Shown: piece after piece, positions 33,311 through 42,809 of the stretch
Layout: every line of letters starts with the position of its first letter
Numbering within the stretch: the stretch's first letter is position 1
NCBI RefSeq assembly: GCF_022352055.1
Contig: NZ_JAKRWM010000001.1
Span: 310,001-374,000 of the forward strand
Reading direction: 5' to 3'
Length of the DNA: 64,000 bases
Source of the DNA: Cohnella mopanensis
Lineage (GTDB): Bacteria > Bacillota > Bacilli > Paenibacillales > Paenibacillaceae
Notes under the pieces: generated by a model
What the model saw: the letters and a program-made list of their open reading frames with translations, nothing else
Database searches by the model: none
Told to the model about the DNA's origin: nothing
Translations under genes and position numbers: made by a program

Positions 33311-35854
33311 ATGTCAAGAAGGTTGATACGCACCGCTTATGCATGCATTCTATCCTTTTCGTTAGTAGGCAGCTCCCTCATTGGAATGCCCTCGAAAGCC
33401 GCGGCGGCGGGCAGCGAGGCCTATAACTGGGCCAACGTTGCCACCGGTGCCGGGGGTGGATTCGTACCAGGTATTATTTATAATGAGACCCAACCCAATC
33501 TCATCTATGCACGTACCGATATCGGAGGGGCTTACCGCTGGAATCAAGCGACGAGCAGTTGGGTATCCATTTCGGATTCGGTAGGTTGGGTGGATTGGAA
33601 CAAGAACGGCGTCGATGCGCTGGCAACCGACCCCGTAGACCCTAACAAAGTGTACATGGCTACCGGAACGTATACGAACAGTTGGGACACGAATGGTCAG
33701 ATTATGCGCTCTAGCAATCAAGGAGCAACATGGCAGACGACTCCGCTGCCGTTTAAAGTCGGAGGAAATATGCCGGGCCGTTCCATGGGAGAACGCCTTG
33801 TCATTGATCCGAACAAGAACAGCATTCTTTACTTCGGAGCACGTAACGGCAACGGTTTATGGAAAAGTATAGATTCCGGGGTTACTTGGAATAAGGTAAC
33901 TAGCTTTACGAATACCGGAACCTATATTCAAGATCCGACGAACGATTACGCGAACGGAATCGTGGGCTTGGCTTGGATCACGTTCGATAAATCGACGGGT
34001 ACGGCGGGAAACGCGACGCAGACGATCTATGTTGGAGTAGCGGATTTAGGCAATAGCGTTTACCGCAGCAAGGACGGCGGAGCAACCTGGTCGGCCGTTC
34101 CCGGCCAACCGACGGGAATGCTGCCGCATCATGGCGTGCTTGCCTCCACTGGAAAGCTATATATTTCCTATAGCAATGGAGTCGGTCCTTATGACGGTTC
34201 CAAAGGGGATGTATGGAAGCTGGATACGGCTACGGGAGTTTGGACGAAAATCAGCCCTTTCCCTAGCACCAGCTCGGACAATTACTTCGGCTATGGAGGG
34301 TTAGCGGTGGATGCCCAGCATCCGGATACGCTCATGGTTGCGACCTTGAACTCTTGGTGGCCGGACGCGAACATCTACCGCAGCACCGACGGAGGGGTAA
34401 CCTGGTCGGGCATATGGGAATGGAACGGTTATCCGACCCGGAACTTGAAATACACCCAAGATATTACCGCGGCGCCATGGCTCAATTCGGGCGGCGTCGA
34501 TATCCCTCCGGTCCCGGCTCTGAAGCTAGGCTGGATGATCGGCGACTTAGAGATCGATCCGTTTAACTCCAACAGGATGATGTACGGGACGGGCGCAACG
34601 ATCTACGGAACGAACAATCTTACCGCCTGGGGGACAAGCAGTAAGGTCAATATTTCGGTTATGGCCAAAGGGATCGAAGAGATGGCTGTGTTAGGCTTGA
34701 TCAGTCCGCCATCCGGCGCGCATCTGCTCAGCGCGGTAGGCGATGTAACCGGGTTCCGGCACAATGACATCACGCAGCCGCCGACAACGACTTTTACCAG
34801 TCCGACTTATGCGACGACTTATGGAATTGATTTCGCTCAATCGAATCCAAGTCAAATGGTAAGGGTGGGTATGGCTGATTATGAGGCGGATGCATCGGCG
34901 AAGTCGGTAGGCATTTCCAACGACGGCGGATCCAATTGGTATAAAGCAAATGCCGAGCCGCCTGCTACGAAAGGCGGGGGAACGGTAGCTGTCGCGGCTA
35001 ACGGCAGCTCATACGTATGGAGCACATCGGATGTAGGTGTGTATTACTCCAAATCGAACGGCAATACATGGACGGCCAGCGCGGGCGTTCCGGCCAAAGC
35101 GGTCGTCGCGTCGGACCGCGTGAACTCGAACAAGTTCTATGCCGTATTCGAAGGCAAGTTCTACTTGAGCACGGACGGCGGCGCATCGTTCGCCCAAACC
35201 GCTGCAACCGGGCTGCCTACGAATGTCGTTTCGTCGTTGCTGCCGAACGAAGCTTCGATCAGCTTTAAAGCCGTACCGGGAATCGAGGGCGATATTTGGT
35301 TCGCCGGGGGCAATAGCTCTGAAGGGAAGTACGGGATCTGGCATTCCACCGATTCCGGCGCCAGCTTCACGAAGCTGACCAACGTGCAGGAAGCCGATTT
35401 AATCGGTTACGGTATGGCGGCTCCCGGCCAAACCTATGTGGCATTGTATACCGTCGCTAAAATCGACGGCGTACGCGGTGTTTTCCGTTCGGATAACGCG
35501 GGAGCGACCTGGGTAAGAATTAACGATGACCAACATCAATATGCGCGGATTAACATGGCGATTACGGGAGATCCTCGCATCTACGGACGCGTCTACTTAG
35601 GATCTAACGGAAGAGGGATCTTGTACGGCGATCCTGTGAGCGTCTCAAGTAATTCTTCCATCACGCCGACAAGCGCAACGTTCGACAAGAAAACGGCAAA
35701 CCAAGCGGATGTGACCGTTACGTTAACGCTAAACGGAAACACGCTTAGCGCGATCAAGAACGGAGCGGCGACGCTCGTGTCGGGAACGGATTATACGGTC
35801 TCGGGAAGCACGGTCACCATTAAGAAAGCGTATTTGGCAGCGCAGGCTATCTGA
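33311..35854 (+). CDS. Secreted xyloglucanase GH74 with one X2 module, ended by a premature TGA
   Basis: 847 residues up to TGA 35852-35854. Signal peptide 1-33 (AAAAG cleavage region). The GH74 domain, about residues 37-775, is a pair of seven-bladed propellers with BNR-type repeats (YRSKDGGATWSAV, YRSTDGGVTWSGI). Likely catalytic aspartates are Asp70 (YARTDIGGAYRW) and Asp478 (SAVGDVTGF), by comparison with clostridial Xgh74A. One X2 module follows from residue 783. The stop replaces GGA, found at the same place in copies 2 and 3 of the module, so it is a nonsense change. The enzyme would still be catalytically complete but lose its cellulose-binding end. Start ATG with ATAGGAGG. Confidence 0.9.
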   Translation: MSRRLIRTAYACILSFSLVGSSLIGMPSKAAAAGSEAYNWANVATGAGGGFVPGIIYNETQPNLIYARTDIGGAYRWNQATSSWVSISDSVGWVDWNKNGVDALATDPVDPNKVYMATGTYTNSWDTNGQIMRSSNQGATWQTTPLPFKVGGNMPGRSMGERLVIDPNKNSILYFGARNGNGLWKSIDSGVTWNKVTSFTNTGTYIQDPTNDYANGIVGLAWITFDKSTGTAGNATQTIYVGVADLGNSVYRSKDGGATWSAVPGQPTGMLPHHGVLASTGKLYISYSNGVGPYDGSKGDVWKLDTATGVWTKISPFPSTSSDNYFGYGGLAVDAQHPDTLMVATLNSWWPDANIYRSTDGGVTWSGIWEWNGYPTRNLKYTQDITAAPWLNSGGVDIPPVPALKLGWMIGDLEIDPFNSNRMMYGTGATIYGTNNLTAWGTSSKVNISVMAKGIEEMAVLGLISPPSGAHLLSAVGDVTGFRHNDITQPPTTTFTSPTYATTYGIDFAQSNPSQMVRVGMADYEADASAKSVGISNDGGSNWYKANAEPPATKGGGTVAVAANGSSYVWSTSDVGVYYSKSNGNTWTASAGVPAKAVVASDRVNSNKFYAVFEGKFYLSTDGGASFAQTAATGLPTNVVSSLLPNEASISFKAVPGIEGDIWFAGGNSSEGKYGIWHSTDSGASFTKLTNVQEADLIGYGMAAPGQTYVALYTVAKIDGVRGVFRSDNAGATWVRINDDQHQYARINMAITGDPRIYGRVYLGSNGRGILYGDPVSVSSNSSITPTSATFDKKTANQADVTVTLTLNGNTLSAIKNGAATLVSGTDYTVSGSTVTIKKAYLAAQAI

Positions 35855-36796
35855 ACGACAAGCTTGATGTTCGACTTCAGCGCGGGAAGCGATCCGGCGT
35901 TGGCGATCAGCGTCGTAGATACGAGTAGCGTCTCCAATTCCTCCATTACGCCGACAAGCGCAACGTTCGACAAGAAAACGGCAAACCAAGCGGTTGTGAC
36001 CGTTACGTTACCGCTAAACGGAAACACGCTTAGCGCGATCAAGAACGGAGCGGCGACGCTCGTGTCGGGAACGGATTATACGGTCTCGGGAAGCACGGTC
36101 ACCATTAAGAAAGCGTATTTGGCAGCGCAGGCAATCGGAACGACAAGCTTGCTGTTCGACTTCAGCGCGGGAATCGATCCGGCGTTGGCGATCAGCGTCG
36201 TAGATACGACTAGCGTCGCCAATTCCGCCATTACGCCGACAAGCGCAACGTTCGATAAGAAAACGGCAAACCAAGCGGATGTGACCGTTACGTTAACGCT
36301 GAACGGAAACACGCTTAGCGCGATCAAGAACGGAGCGGCGACGCTCGTGTCGGGAACGGATTATACGGTCTCGGGAAGCACGGTCACCATTAAGAAAGCG
36401 TATTTGGCAGCGCAGGCAATCGGAACGACAAGCTTGCTGTTCGACTTCAGCGCGGGAATCGATCCGGCGTTGGCGATCAGCGTCGTAGATACGACTAGCG
36501 TCGCCAATTCCGCCATTACGCCGACAAGCGCAACGTTCGATAAGAAAACGGCAAACCAAGCGGATGTGACCGTTACGTTAACGCTGAACGGAAACACGCT
36601 TAGCGCGATCAAGAACGGAGCGGCGACACTCGTGTCCGGGACGGACTATACGGTCTCGGGAAGCACGGTCACCATTAAGAAAGCGTATTTGGCCGCGCAA
36701 GCAGTAGGCACGACAAGCTTGCTGTTCGACTTCAGCGCGGGAATCGATCCGACGTTGACGGTCAGCGTCGTAGATACAACAACGGTCACACCGGGA
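35657..36796 (+). repeat. Four tandem 285-bp repeats encoding X2 modules
   Basis: Units at 35657-35941, 35942-36226, 36227-36511 and 36512-36796, exactly 95 codons each. The units are nearly identical in DNA, including silent positions, which speaks for recent duplication or ongoing gene conversion. Unit 1 carries the TGA and a few other changes (TTGATG for TTGCTG; SDPAL for IDPAL). Each encodes an Ig-like X2 module of the type SITPTSATFDKKTANQA...LISVVDT. Confidence 0.95.
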
Positions 36797-37246
36797 GCCG
36801 TTAAAACGCAAATGTACAATGGTTCTTTGACCGCTTCGCTGAATACGATCAATCCGAGATTCAAGCTTGTGAATACAGGCACTTCCGCAGTCGCCTTATC
36901 CAATGTGAAGATTAGGTACTACTACACGATTGACGGAGAAAAAGCGCAAAGCTTTTTCTGTGACTGGTCGCAGGTTGGCGGCAACAACGTTACAGGCACT
37001 TTCGTCAAGCTGACGACCGCCAAAACGGGAGCGGATTATTATTTGGAGATCGGCTTTACGAGCGGAGCGGGAAGTCTTGCCGCAGGACAGAGCATCGATA
37101 TTCAAACCCGATTTGCGAAAAATGACTGGACGAATTATACGCAAACCGGCGATTACTCCTTCGATGCTACCGATACGAATTACGTAGATTGGACGAAAGC
37201 ACCAACCTACGTCTCGGGAAGCCTTCAATGGGGCATCGAGCCTTAA
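35855..37246 (+). pseudogene. Disconnected 3' part of the GH74 gene: three X2 modules and CBM3
   Basis: Same reading frame as the GH74 gene, 463 codons after the TGA, with no second ribosome binding site; an internal ATG at 35864 lacks one. It encodes three X2 modules and, from about 36800, a family 3 cellulose-binding module (MYNGSLTASLNTINPRFKLV, YYYTIDGEKAQSFFCDW, end YVSGSLQWGIEP). The frame is otherwise undamaged, so the stop is recent, is read through, or is a sequencing error. The intact protein would have 1311 residues. Confidence 0.85.
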
Positions 37247-37266
37247 ACACTAAGGAGAGGAAAGGA

Positions 37267-37307
37267 AAAGAGCTTGCGGAACCCTCCTGGGGGACCGCAA
37301 GCTCTTT
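37267..37307. terminator. Bidirectional terminator between GH74 and GH31 genes
   Basis: AAAGAGCTTGCGG pairs with CCGCAAGCTCTTT over thirteen bases. A-rich and T-rich ends serve both directions of the two convergent genes. Confidence 0.88.
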
Positions 37308-37323
37308 AAGTTGCTTATGGGGA

Positions 37324-39648
37324 TTACAGCGAGATGATCACCGATGCCGCGCCGCTAGCTGGAACGATGAGCGTTCCTTGCTCGTGCGAGCTGGCTTTAC
37401 CGTTCGTGACGCCGGAGACGCCGTTGATTCCGCGTAACAGTATGCTCCAGTTTTTGGAGCTTCCGGTTGCTTCAACCGTAATTTTATTGTTCTCGCGAGT
37501 CGCCGCTACCGACAGCTCGGGATCGCCTTTGATCGTAGGTACGATCGCCGAAGCCGTTGCTCCGTCCTGCAAAGCGAACAATTGGAAGGTGACGCCGTCC
37601 GCGTATTCATAATCCGGGCGGTTTTCTTCGTTCCCTACCGGGATTAGGCTATTCTCGCGAGCGTACAGAGGTAAGCTGAAGTAGTCGTAGCGGTCTTTCC
37701 GCCACACTCCGCCTTGAACTTGTTCGCCGGTCAAGAAATGAGTCCAAGTTCCATGCGGGAGATAATAAGTCGATTCGCCTTCTGGATTGAAGATCGGCGC
37801 GACGAGCAAGGAATCTCCGAGCATGTACTGGCGATCTACGTAATCGCAAGTCGGATCGTTACCGAATTCAAGCACCATCGCTCTCATCAGCGGAATGCCG
37901 ATGCGCGAGGACTCAACCGATTTGCCGAACAAGTAAGGCATTAAGCGCATCTTGAGCTTCGTGAAGTAGCGAAGAACATCGACCGCTTCCTCGTCATAGA
38001 GCCAAGGCACCCGATAGGATGTGCTTCCATGCAAGCGGCTATGGCTGGATAACAAGCCGAACTGTACCCAACGCTTGTAAACGTCAGGAGGCGAGCTTTG
38101 CTCGAAACCGCCGATATCGTGGCTCCAGTAACCGAATCCGGACAATCCGAGGGACAATCCGCCGCGAAGGCTCTCCGCCATCGATTCATAAGTCGCCTCG
38201 CAATCGCCGCCCCAGTGGACGGGGAATTGTTGGCCGCCGGCCGTTGCGGATCTGGCGAACAGCGCCGCTTCGCCTTTGCCGCGTTTCTCTTCGAGAAGCT
38301 CGAACACGACTTTGTTGTAGAGTTGCGTGTAGTAATTGTGCATCTGCTGCGGGTCCGAACCGTCGTGATAGACGACGTCCGTCGGAATCCGTTCGCCGAA
38401 GTCGGTTTTGAAGCTGTCCACGCCCATATCGAGCAGGGCCCCGAGCTTGTCCTTGAACCATTGGCATGCCGCCGGATTGGTGAAGTCGACGATGCCCATG
38501 CCGTACTGCCACAGATCCCATTGCCATACGCTGCCGTCGGCGCGTTTTAGCAAATATCCTTTTTCCATGCCTTCGTCGAACAGTGCGGAACGTTGAGCGA
38601 TATAAGGGTTAATCCATACGCAAATTTTCAGGCCTTTGGCTTTCAGTCGCTCAAGCATGCCAACGGGATCAGGGAATACGCGCTCATCCCATTCGAAGTT
38701 GCACCACTCGTATTCCTTCATCCAGAAGCAATCGAAATGGAATACCGCTAGAGGCAAATCGCGCTCGGCCATGCCTTCAACGAAGCTAGTTACCGTAGCT
38801 TCATCGTAGTTGGTCGTAAAGGAAGTCGTTAACCACAAGCCGTAAGACCAAGCTGGCGGCAACGCGGGTTTTCCTGTTAACGAGGTGTAGTTTTGCAGGA
38901 CGTTTTTGAGATTTTCTCCGCCGAGCAGGTAATACTCTAAGCTTTCGCCTTGCACGCTGAATTGGGTTTTGGATACGATCTCCGAACCGACCTCGAATGA
39001 TACGAGTTCGGGGTGATTAACGAATACTCCGTAACCGCGGTTCGTGACATAGAACGGAATGTTTTTATAGGCTTGCTCGGAAGCGGTACCCCCGTCTTCG
39101 TTCCAGATGTCGACGACTTGTCCGTTTTTCACGAACGGAGTGAATCTTTCTCCCAGACCGTAGACCGTTTCACCGACGCTTAGGGACAATTGCTCGCGGA
39201 AATGATGATTTCCGTTTTCGGCTTTAACGTAAGCGGTGGAACGAGTTCCGCTGCTCGTTAACGATTTTTCTTTATAGGTGTAGCTTATTTTAACCGGGTT
39301 TTTTTTCGTAATCGTGACTTTAGTATCTCCGCTAGCTAGGCTGACGAATTCATCGTTATTGTCGATCACGACCGAGACATTGCCTTTTGGAAGAAGATCG
39401 AAGGAGGAAGGGCCTTTACGTACCGTACCTTTGTGATGATAGAACTTTACGCGGATTACGTCTGGCATTGGCGAGGAGAATTCCATCGTCATTAACGGCT
39501 CGTTAAGCGTATTTTCTCTACCTGCAAGGTGACGATGCGTTGCGTAAACGGTAATGGAATCTGCTTGGGTTCTTACGTCATGAATTTCGTAAGGGCTCAA
39601 TAGCTGATAACCTTTTCGTGTCATCCAATACCCATCCGTAAATTTCAA
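37324..39648 (-). CDS. yicI: Alpha-xylosidase, GH31 (YicI-like)
   Basis: 774 residues, no signal peptide, so intracellular. Removes alpha-1,6-xylose from the non-reducing end of xyloglucan oligosaccharides. The catalytic nucleophile lies in DSFKTDFGERIP (Asp of KTDFGE) and the acid/base in HWGGDCEATYESM, both as in E. coli YicI. The N-terminal beta domain (about 1-240), the barrel (about 260-590) and the C-terminal beta domains are all present. With the GH74 enzyme and the importer it completes a path from polymer to cytoplasmic sugars. A divergent AraC-type regulator starts 127 bases away. Confidence 0.93.
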   Translation of the reverse strand: MKFTDGYWMTRKGYQLLSPYEIHDVRTQADSITVYATHRHLAGRENTLNEPLMTMEFSSPMPDVIRVKFYHHKGTVRKGPSSFDLLPKGNVSVVIDNNDEFVSLASGDTKVTITKKNPVKISYTYKEKSLTSSGTRSTAYVKAENGNHHFREQLSLSVGETVYGLGERFTPFVKNGQVVDIWNEDGGTASEQAYKNIPFYVTNRGYGVFVNHPELVSFEVGSEIVSKTQFSVQGESLEYYLLGGENLKNVLQNYTSLTGKPALPPAWSYGLWLTTSFTTNYDEATVTSFVEGMAERDLPLAVFHFDCFWMKEYEWCNFEWDERVFPDPVGMLERLKAKGLKICVWINPYIAQRSALFDEGMEKGYLLKRADGSVWQWDLWQYGMGIVDFTNPAACQWFKDKLGALLDMGVDSFKTDFGERIPTDVVYHDGSDPQQMHNYYTQLYNKVVFELLEEKRGKGEAALFARSATAGGQQFPVHWGGDCEATYESMAESLRGGLSLGLSGFGYWSHDIGGFEQSSPPDVYKRWVQFGLLSSHSRLHGSTSYRVPWLYDEEAVDVLRYFTKLKMRLMPYLFGKSVESSRIGIPLMRAMVLEFGNDPTCDYVDRQYMLGDSLLVAPIFNPEGESTYYLPHGTWTHFLTGEQVQGGVWRKDRYDYFSLPLYARENSLIPVGNEENRPDYEYADGVTFQLFALQDGATASAIVPTIKGDPELSVAATRENNKITVEATGSSKNWSILLRGINGVSGVTNGKASSHEQGTLIVPASGAASVIISL

Positions 39649-39775
39649 TGGAGATCATCCCTTCATATCATTTTCTTGATTCTCGTTCTAAATAACATTA
39701 TATTGATGTTCATGGCTGTTATCTTGCATTATCATGCTCATTTATAACATTATTATGATAAAACGGAGAATTGAT

Positions 39776-40657
39776 ATGGATCAGAGACATTTGCGCGAGA
39801 ATCGAAGGCACGGAAACCCGCAGTTTCCTCTAGCGACTTACTTGCAAGAACAGGGGATAAACGAAACGATCCTAGACAATCATTGGCATGACGAAGCTGA
39901 ATTTTTGTGGATGTTAAGCGGACAGGCAGTATTTCAGATTGGTCTAGCGACCTTTGAGCTTCAGGCTGGCGAAGGGATTTTTATTCCTTGCGGCGAGGTG
40001 CATGGGGGATATGCGCTTTCCGAAACCGCCTGTACTTTTAAAGCCATCGTGTTCCATATGGACTGGCTAACGGAAGCACGGGACGGAATAGCTACCCGAT
40101 TTCTCCAGCCGTTGCAGAGAGGGGACGCCGTAATTCCTTCCGTATATCGTAATGATACGTCTTGGGGAAAGCTCGTCCTTCGGCGTCTCGCCGAGATTCA
40201 TCGGCTTCACGATACGACGGATTCGGCTAAGGAATTAAGGATCAAGGCCGAGCTCTATTCGTTATTTGCGGACTTGATCGGCGATGGACAATGGACGCGT
40301 AGGGATCCGGCTAATTCCGTCGATACCCAAACGATGGACAGGCTGAAAAGCGTAGTCACTTACATCGAGAATCATTGCAGCCAGCCACTGACCGTACCTC
40401 TATTAGCCGCCGTTGCGGGAATGAGCGTCGGCCATTTCAGCCGCGTATTCAAATCGTTCATGCGCAAGACGCCGATGGATTACGTCAACCATTATCGTAT
40501 ACAACAGGCGGCCTATTTATTGCAAAATACCAAAATCTCCGTCGCGGAAGCCGCCCTAGAAGTCGGATTGTCGAATTTTAGCTACTTCAGCAAGAAGTTC
40601 AGGACGACATACGATTGCACCCCCTCGCAATTTCGCAAAAAATTTAGGAGCCTTTAA
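39776..40657 (+). CDS. AraC-family regulator next to the alpha-xylosidase gene
   Basis: 293 residues from ATG 39776 (CGGAGAA seven bases before; an upstream in-frame ATG at 39734 has no such site). The N-terminal half is a cupin sugar-binding domain (NHWHDEAEFLWMLSGQAVFQIG; FELQAGEGIFIPCGEVHGG). The C-terminal half is an AraC double helix-turn-helix (LTVPLLAAVAGMSVGHFSRV; ISVAEAALEVGLSNFSYFSK). The divergent placement indicates control of the GH31 gene, probably activation by xylose or isoprimeverose. Confidence 0.9.
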   Translation: MDQRHLRENRRHGNPQFPLATYLQEQGINETILDNHWHDEAEFLWMLSGQAVFQIGLATFELQAGEGIFIPCGEVHGGYALSETACTFKAIVFHMDWLTEARDGIATRFLQPLQRGDAVIPSVYRNDTSWGKLVLRRLAEIHRLHDTTDSAKELRIKAELYSLFADLIGDGQWTRRDPANSVDTQTMDRLKSVVTYIENHCSQPLTVPLLAAVAGMSVGHFSRVFKSFMRKTPMDYVNHYRIQQAAYLLQNTKISVAEAALEVGLSNFSYFSKKFRTTYDCTPSQFRKKFRSL

Positions 40658-40722
40658 GGTATTATTGCGAAATTCTGATATAGTGAATGAGTCGATTGTA
40701 AAAACAAGGAGGAAATTGGATA

Positions 40723-41898
40723 ATGAGCGAACGTAACGAAGATGAATTGAACGATAAGGAACAACAAACTAGCAACGAGGATATTGAAAGAGAGATAGAA
40801 GAGACTGTGGAGCTGAACTCCGTTCAAGATAAGGACACTTACTTGGACAACGAGCAAGCTGATGCGGCAGCGCCTGCCGAAGCGCCTCACGAAGCACCTA
40901 CGAAAAACAATTCCGCGGTTGCCGTGCCATGGATCATCGCAGTTATCGCTGTTGCGGCTTTGGTTTTCGTTCTATTTAAGTATCAATCTAGCGATAAAGG
41001 CCTTAACGAAACAGTCGCCGAGATGGATGGAATTAAGATCAAACAATCCGATGTTTATACGGAGATCACGACAAAACAGATGAGCGAGGATCAGTTGATT
41101 TCTCTAGTCAATAACGTCGCCCAAACCAAAATCGTAGATTTAGAGTCCGATAAAGCAGGCATTAAGATCACGGACGAAGATGTTAAGAAGGAACTCGAAA
41201 CCTTGAAGAAACAGTACGGCTTTGCTACGGATGATGATTTGAACGCGGCTCTTCAACAGTCCGGTATAACATTGGAGGACTTTAAGGATAAGCAAATCAA
41301 ACCGGACTTAAAGATCAAGCTATTGTTCGAAAACCATAATCCGGTAACGGATGACGCTCTTAAGGCTTATTTCGACAAAAACAAAGATACATTCGCGACG
41401 ACTCCGAAAGAAGTAAGGGCTTCGCATATTCTTCTGCCGACTAAGGAAGAAGCGGATGCCGTTCTTGCTGAGCTTAAAGCCGGCAAAGATTTCGCGACTT
41501 TGGCGAAAGAGAAGTCCCAGGACGGCTCCAAAGACAAAGGAGGAGACCTCGGATTTTTCGGAACCGGCAAAATGGACGCCGATTTCGAAGCGGCTGCATT
41601 CGCGCTGGCCAAAGGCGAAATGAGCGATGTCGTGCAATCGCAATTCGGATATCACATTATCAAGGTGACGGACGTGAAGGAAGCGGTCGTTCCCGAATTC
41701 GACACGGTGAAAGCCGACGTCAAGGAAGCTTATTATAACGAGAAGCTTCAAACGGAAGGACTGGCTTGGGTTGAAAGCTTGAAAAAAGCAAGAAATTACA
41801 AAAATCTGTTGGAGAAAAAGCCTGAGCCAGCCGCTTCGGCAAGCCCTGAAGCGTCTCCAACGGCAGCTCCTAGCGCTACAGCGTCCTCGGTACAATAA
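40723..41898 (+). CDS. prsA: Membrane-anchored foldase, PrsA-like peptidyl-prolyl isomerase
   Basis: 391 residues. A 60-residue acidic cytoplasmic arm, one membrane segment (about 65-85) and an extracytoplasmic part: SurA-like helices (KQSDVYTEITTKQMSEDQL; DVKKELETLKKQYGF), a parvulin domain (about 228-320, EVRASHILLPTKEEAD, GGDLGFFGTGKM, FGYHIIKV) and a Pro/Ala/Ser tail. The usual PrsA lipobox is absent, so it is anchored by the membrane segment instead. It helps secreted proteins fold outside the membrane. AAGGAGG upstream and a terminator behind it mark a single-gene unit. Confidence 0.88.
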   Translation: MSERNEDELNDKEQQTSNEDIEREIEETVELNSVQDKDTYLDNEQADAAAPAEAPHEAPTKNNSAVAVPWIIAVIAVAALVFVLFKYQSSDKGLNETVAEMDGIKIKQSDVYTEITTKQMSEDQLISLVNNVAQTKIVDLESDKAGIKITDEDVKKELETLKKQYGFATDDDLNAALQQSGITLEDFKDKQIKPDLKIKLLFENHNPVTDDALKAYFDKNKDTFATTPKEVRASHILLPTKEEADAVLAELKAGKDFATLAKEKSQDGSKDKGGDLGFFGTGKMDADFEAAAFALAKGEMSDVVQSQFGYHIIKVTDVKEAVVPEFDTVKADVKEAYYNEKLQTEGLAWVESLKKARNYKNLLEKKPEPAASASPEASPTAAPSATASSVQ

Positions 41899-41918
41899 CC
41901 CGCATCATATTCAAAGAG

Positions 41919-41969
41919 CAGCTTGCTCCTTTCCGTTCGGATCGACGGAAACGGACAAGCTGTTTTTTT
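41919..41969 (+). terminator. Terminator after the foldase gene
   Basis: CAGCTTG/CAAGCTG outer stem, inner TTTCCGT/ACGGAAA, followed by seven T. Confidence 0.9.
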
Positions 41970-42110
41970 GTTGCCGGCCAATAGAAACCAAAGCTAAAGT
42001 ATATTTTAAGTTTTCCTTAAGAAGTGTGAAACCTGTTCCGATCGAAGGACAGGATGATAAGGATTAGGGTATAGTGGAGAGATTAGGGATAACGTAAAGG
42101 AGTGGCAAAG

Positions 42111-42809
42111 TTGAGCAAATCAATCCTTATCGTTGACGATGATCGCGAAATCGCCAACCTTATCGATATTTATTTACGGAATGAAGGGTTTCATACGGAA
42201 CAAGCCCACGATGGGGTTGAAGCGATGGAGAAATTAGAGGGCCAGGCCTTTCACTTGATCGTACTCGATATTATGATGCCTAAGATGGACGGAATGGAAG
42301 TATGCAGGCGAATTCGCGATACGGCATCGATTCCTATTCTTATGGTTAGCGCGAAGGCTGAAGATATGGATAAGATTCTCGGGCTCATGACGGGGGCCGA
42401 CGATTATTTGGTGAAGCCGTTTAATCCTTTGGAATTGGTCGTTCGGGTGAAGACGCTGCTTCGCCGTGCTTATCAGTATGGAACGCAATCCGTCGCTTCG
42501 CCGGATGAGGAGGGCTTGTTGAAGATAAACGAGCTTACGATCAACAAATCCACGCATACGGCGGAAGTGCATGGACAACCCGTTCATTTGACATCGACGG
42601 AATTCGGCATCCTCTACTTACTGGCGAGCAACCTCGGCCGTGTATTCAGCGCGGAAGATATTTTCCAGCAAGTATGGAAGGAAAAATATTTCGAATCCAA
42701 CAATACGGTCATGGTGCATATCAGCAAGCTAAGGGACAAGCTCGAACAGGAGATGGGCCGGAAGCTGATCACGACCGTCTGGGGAGTTGGCTACAAAATT
42801 GAGAGCTAA
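42111..42809 (+). CDS. Response regulator, OmpR/VanR-like
   Basis: 232 residues from TTG 42111, placed eight bases behind AAAGGAG; the in-frame GTG at 42102 overlaps that site. Receiver with DDDRE, phospho-acceptor in IVLDIMMPKMDG and the conserved Lys in DYLVKPFNP. C-terminal winged helix (LTSTEFGILYLLASNLGRVF; NTVMVHISKLRDKL). It overlaps the kinase gene. The group is close to VanR-type regulators; the D,D-carboxypeptidase gene next door fits a cell-wall role. Confidence 0.92.
   Translation: MSKSILIVDDDREIANLIDIYLRNEGFHTEQAHDGVEAMEKLEGQAFHLIVLDIMMPKMDGMEVCRRIRDTASIPILMVSAKAEDMDKILGLMTGADDYLVKPFNPLELVVRVKTLLRRAYQYGTQSVASPDEEGLLKINELTINKSTHTAEVHGQPVHLTSTEFGILYLLASNLGRVFSAEDIFQQVWKEKYFESNNTVMVHISKLRDKLEQEMGRKLITTVWGVGYKIES

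Noticed and set aside
35852-35854. Programmed readthrough or selenocysteine at the TGA
   Set aside because: No selenocysteine-type element was recognised and the other copies have Gly at this place; a simple nonsense change or a sequence error is more likely.
35729-36811. Repeated minus-strand frames of about 83-88 codons
   Set aside because: They are mirror images of the X2 repeats, with no start signals.
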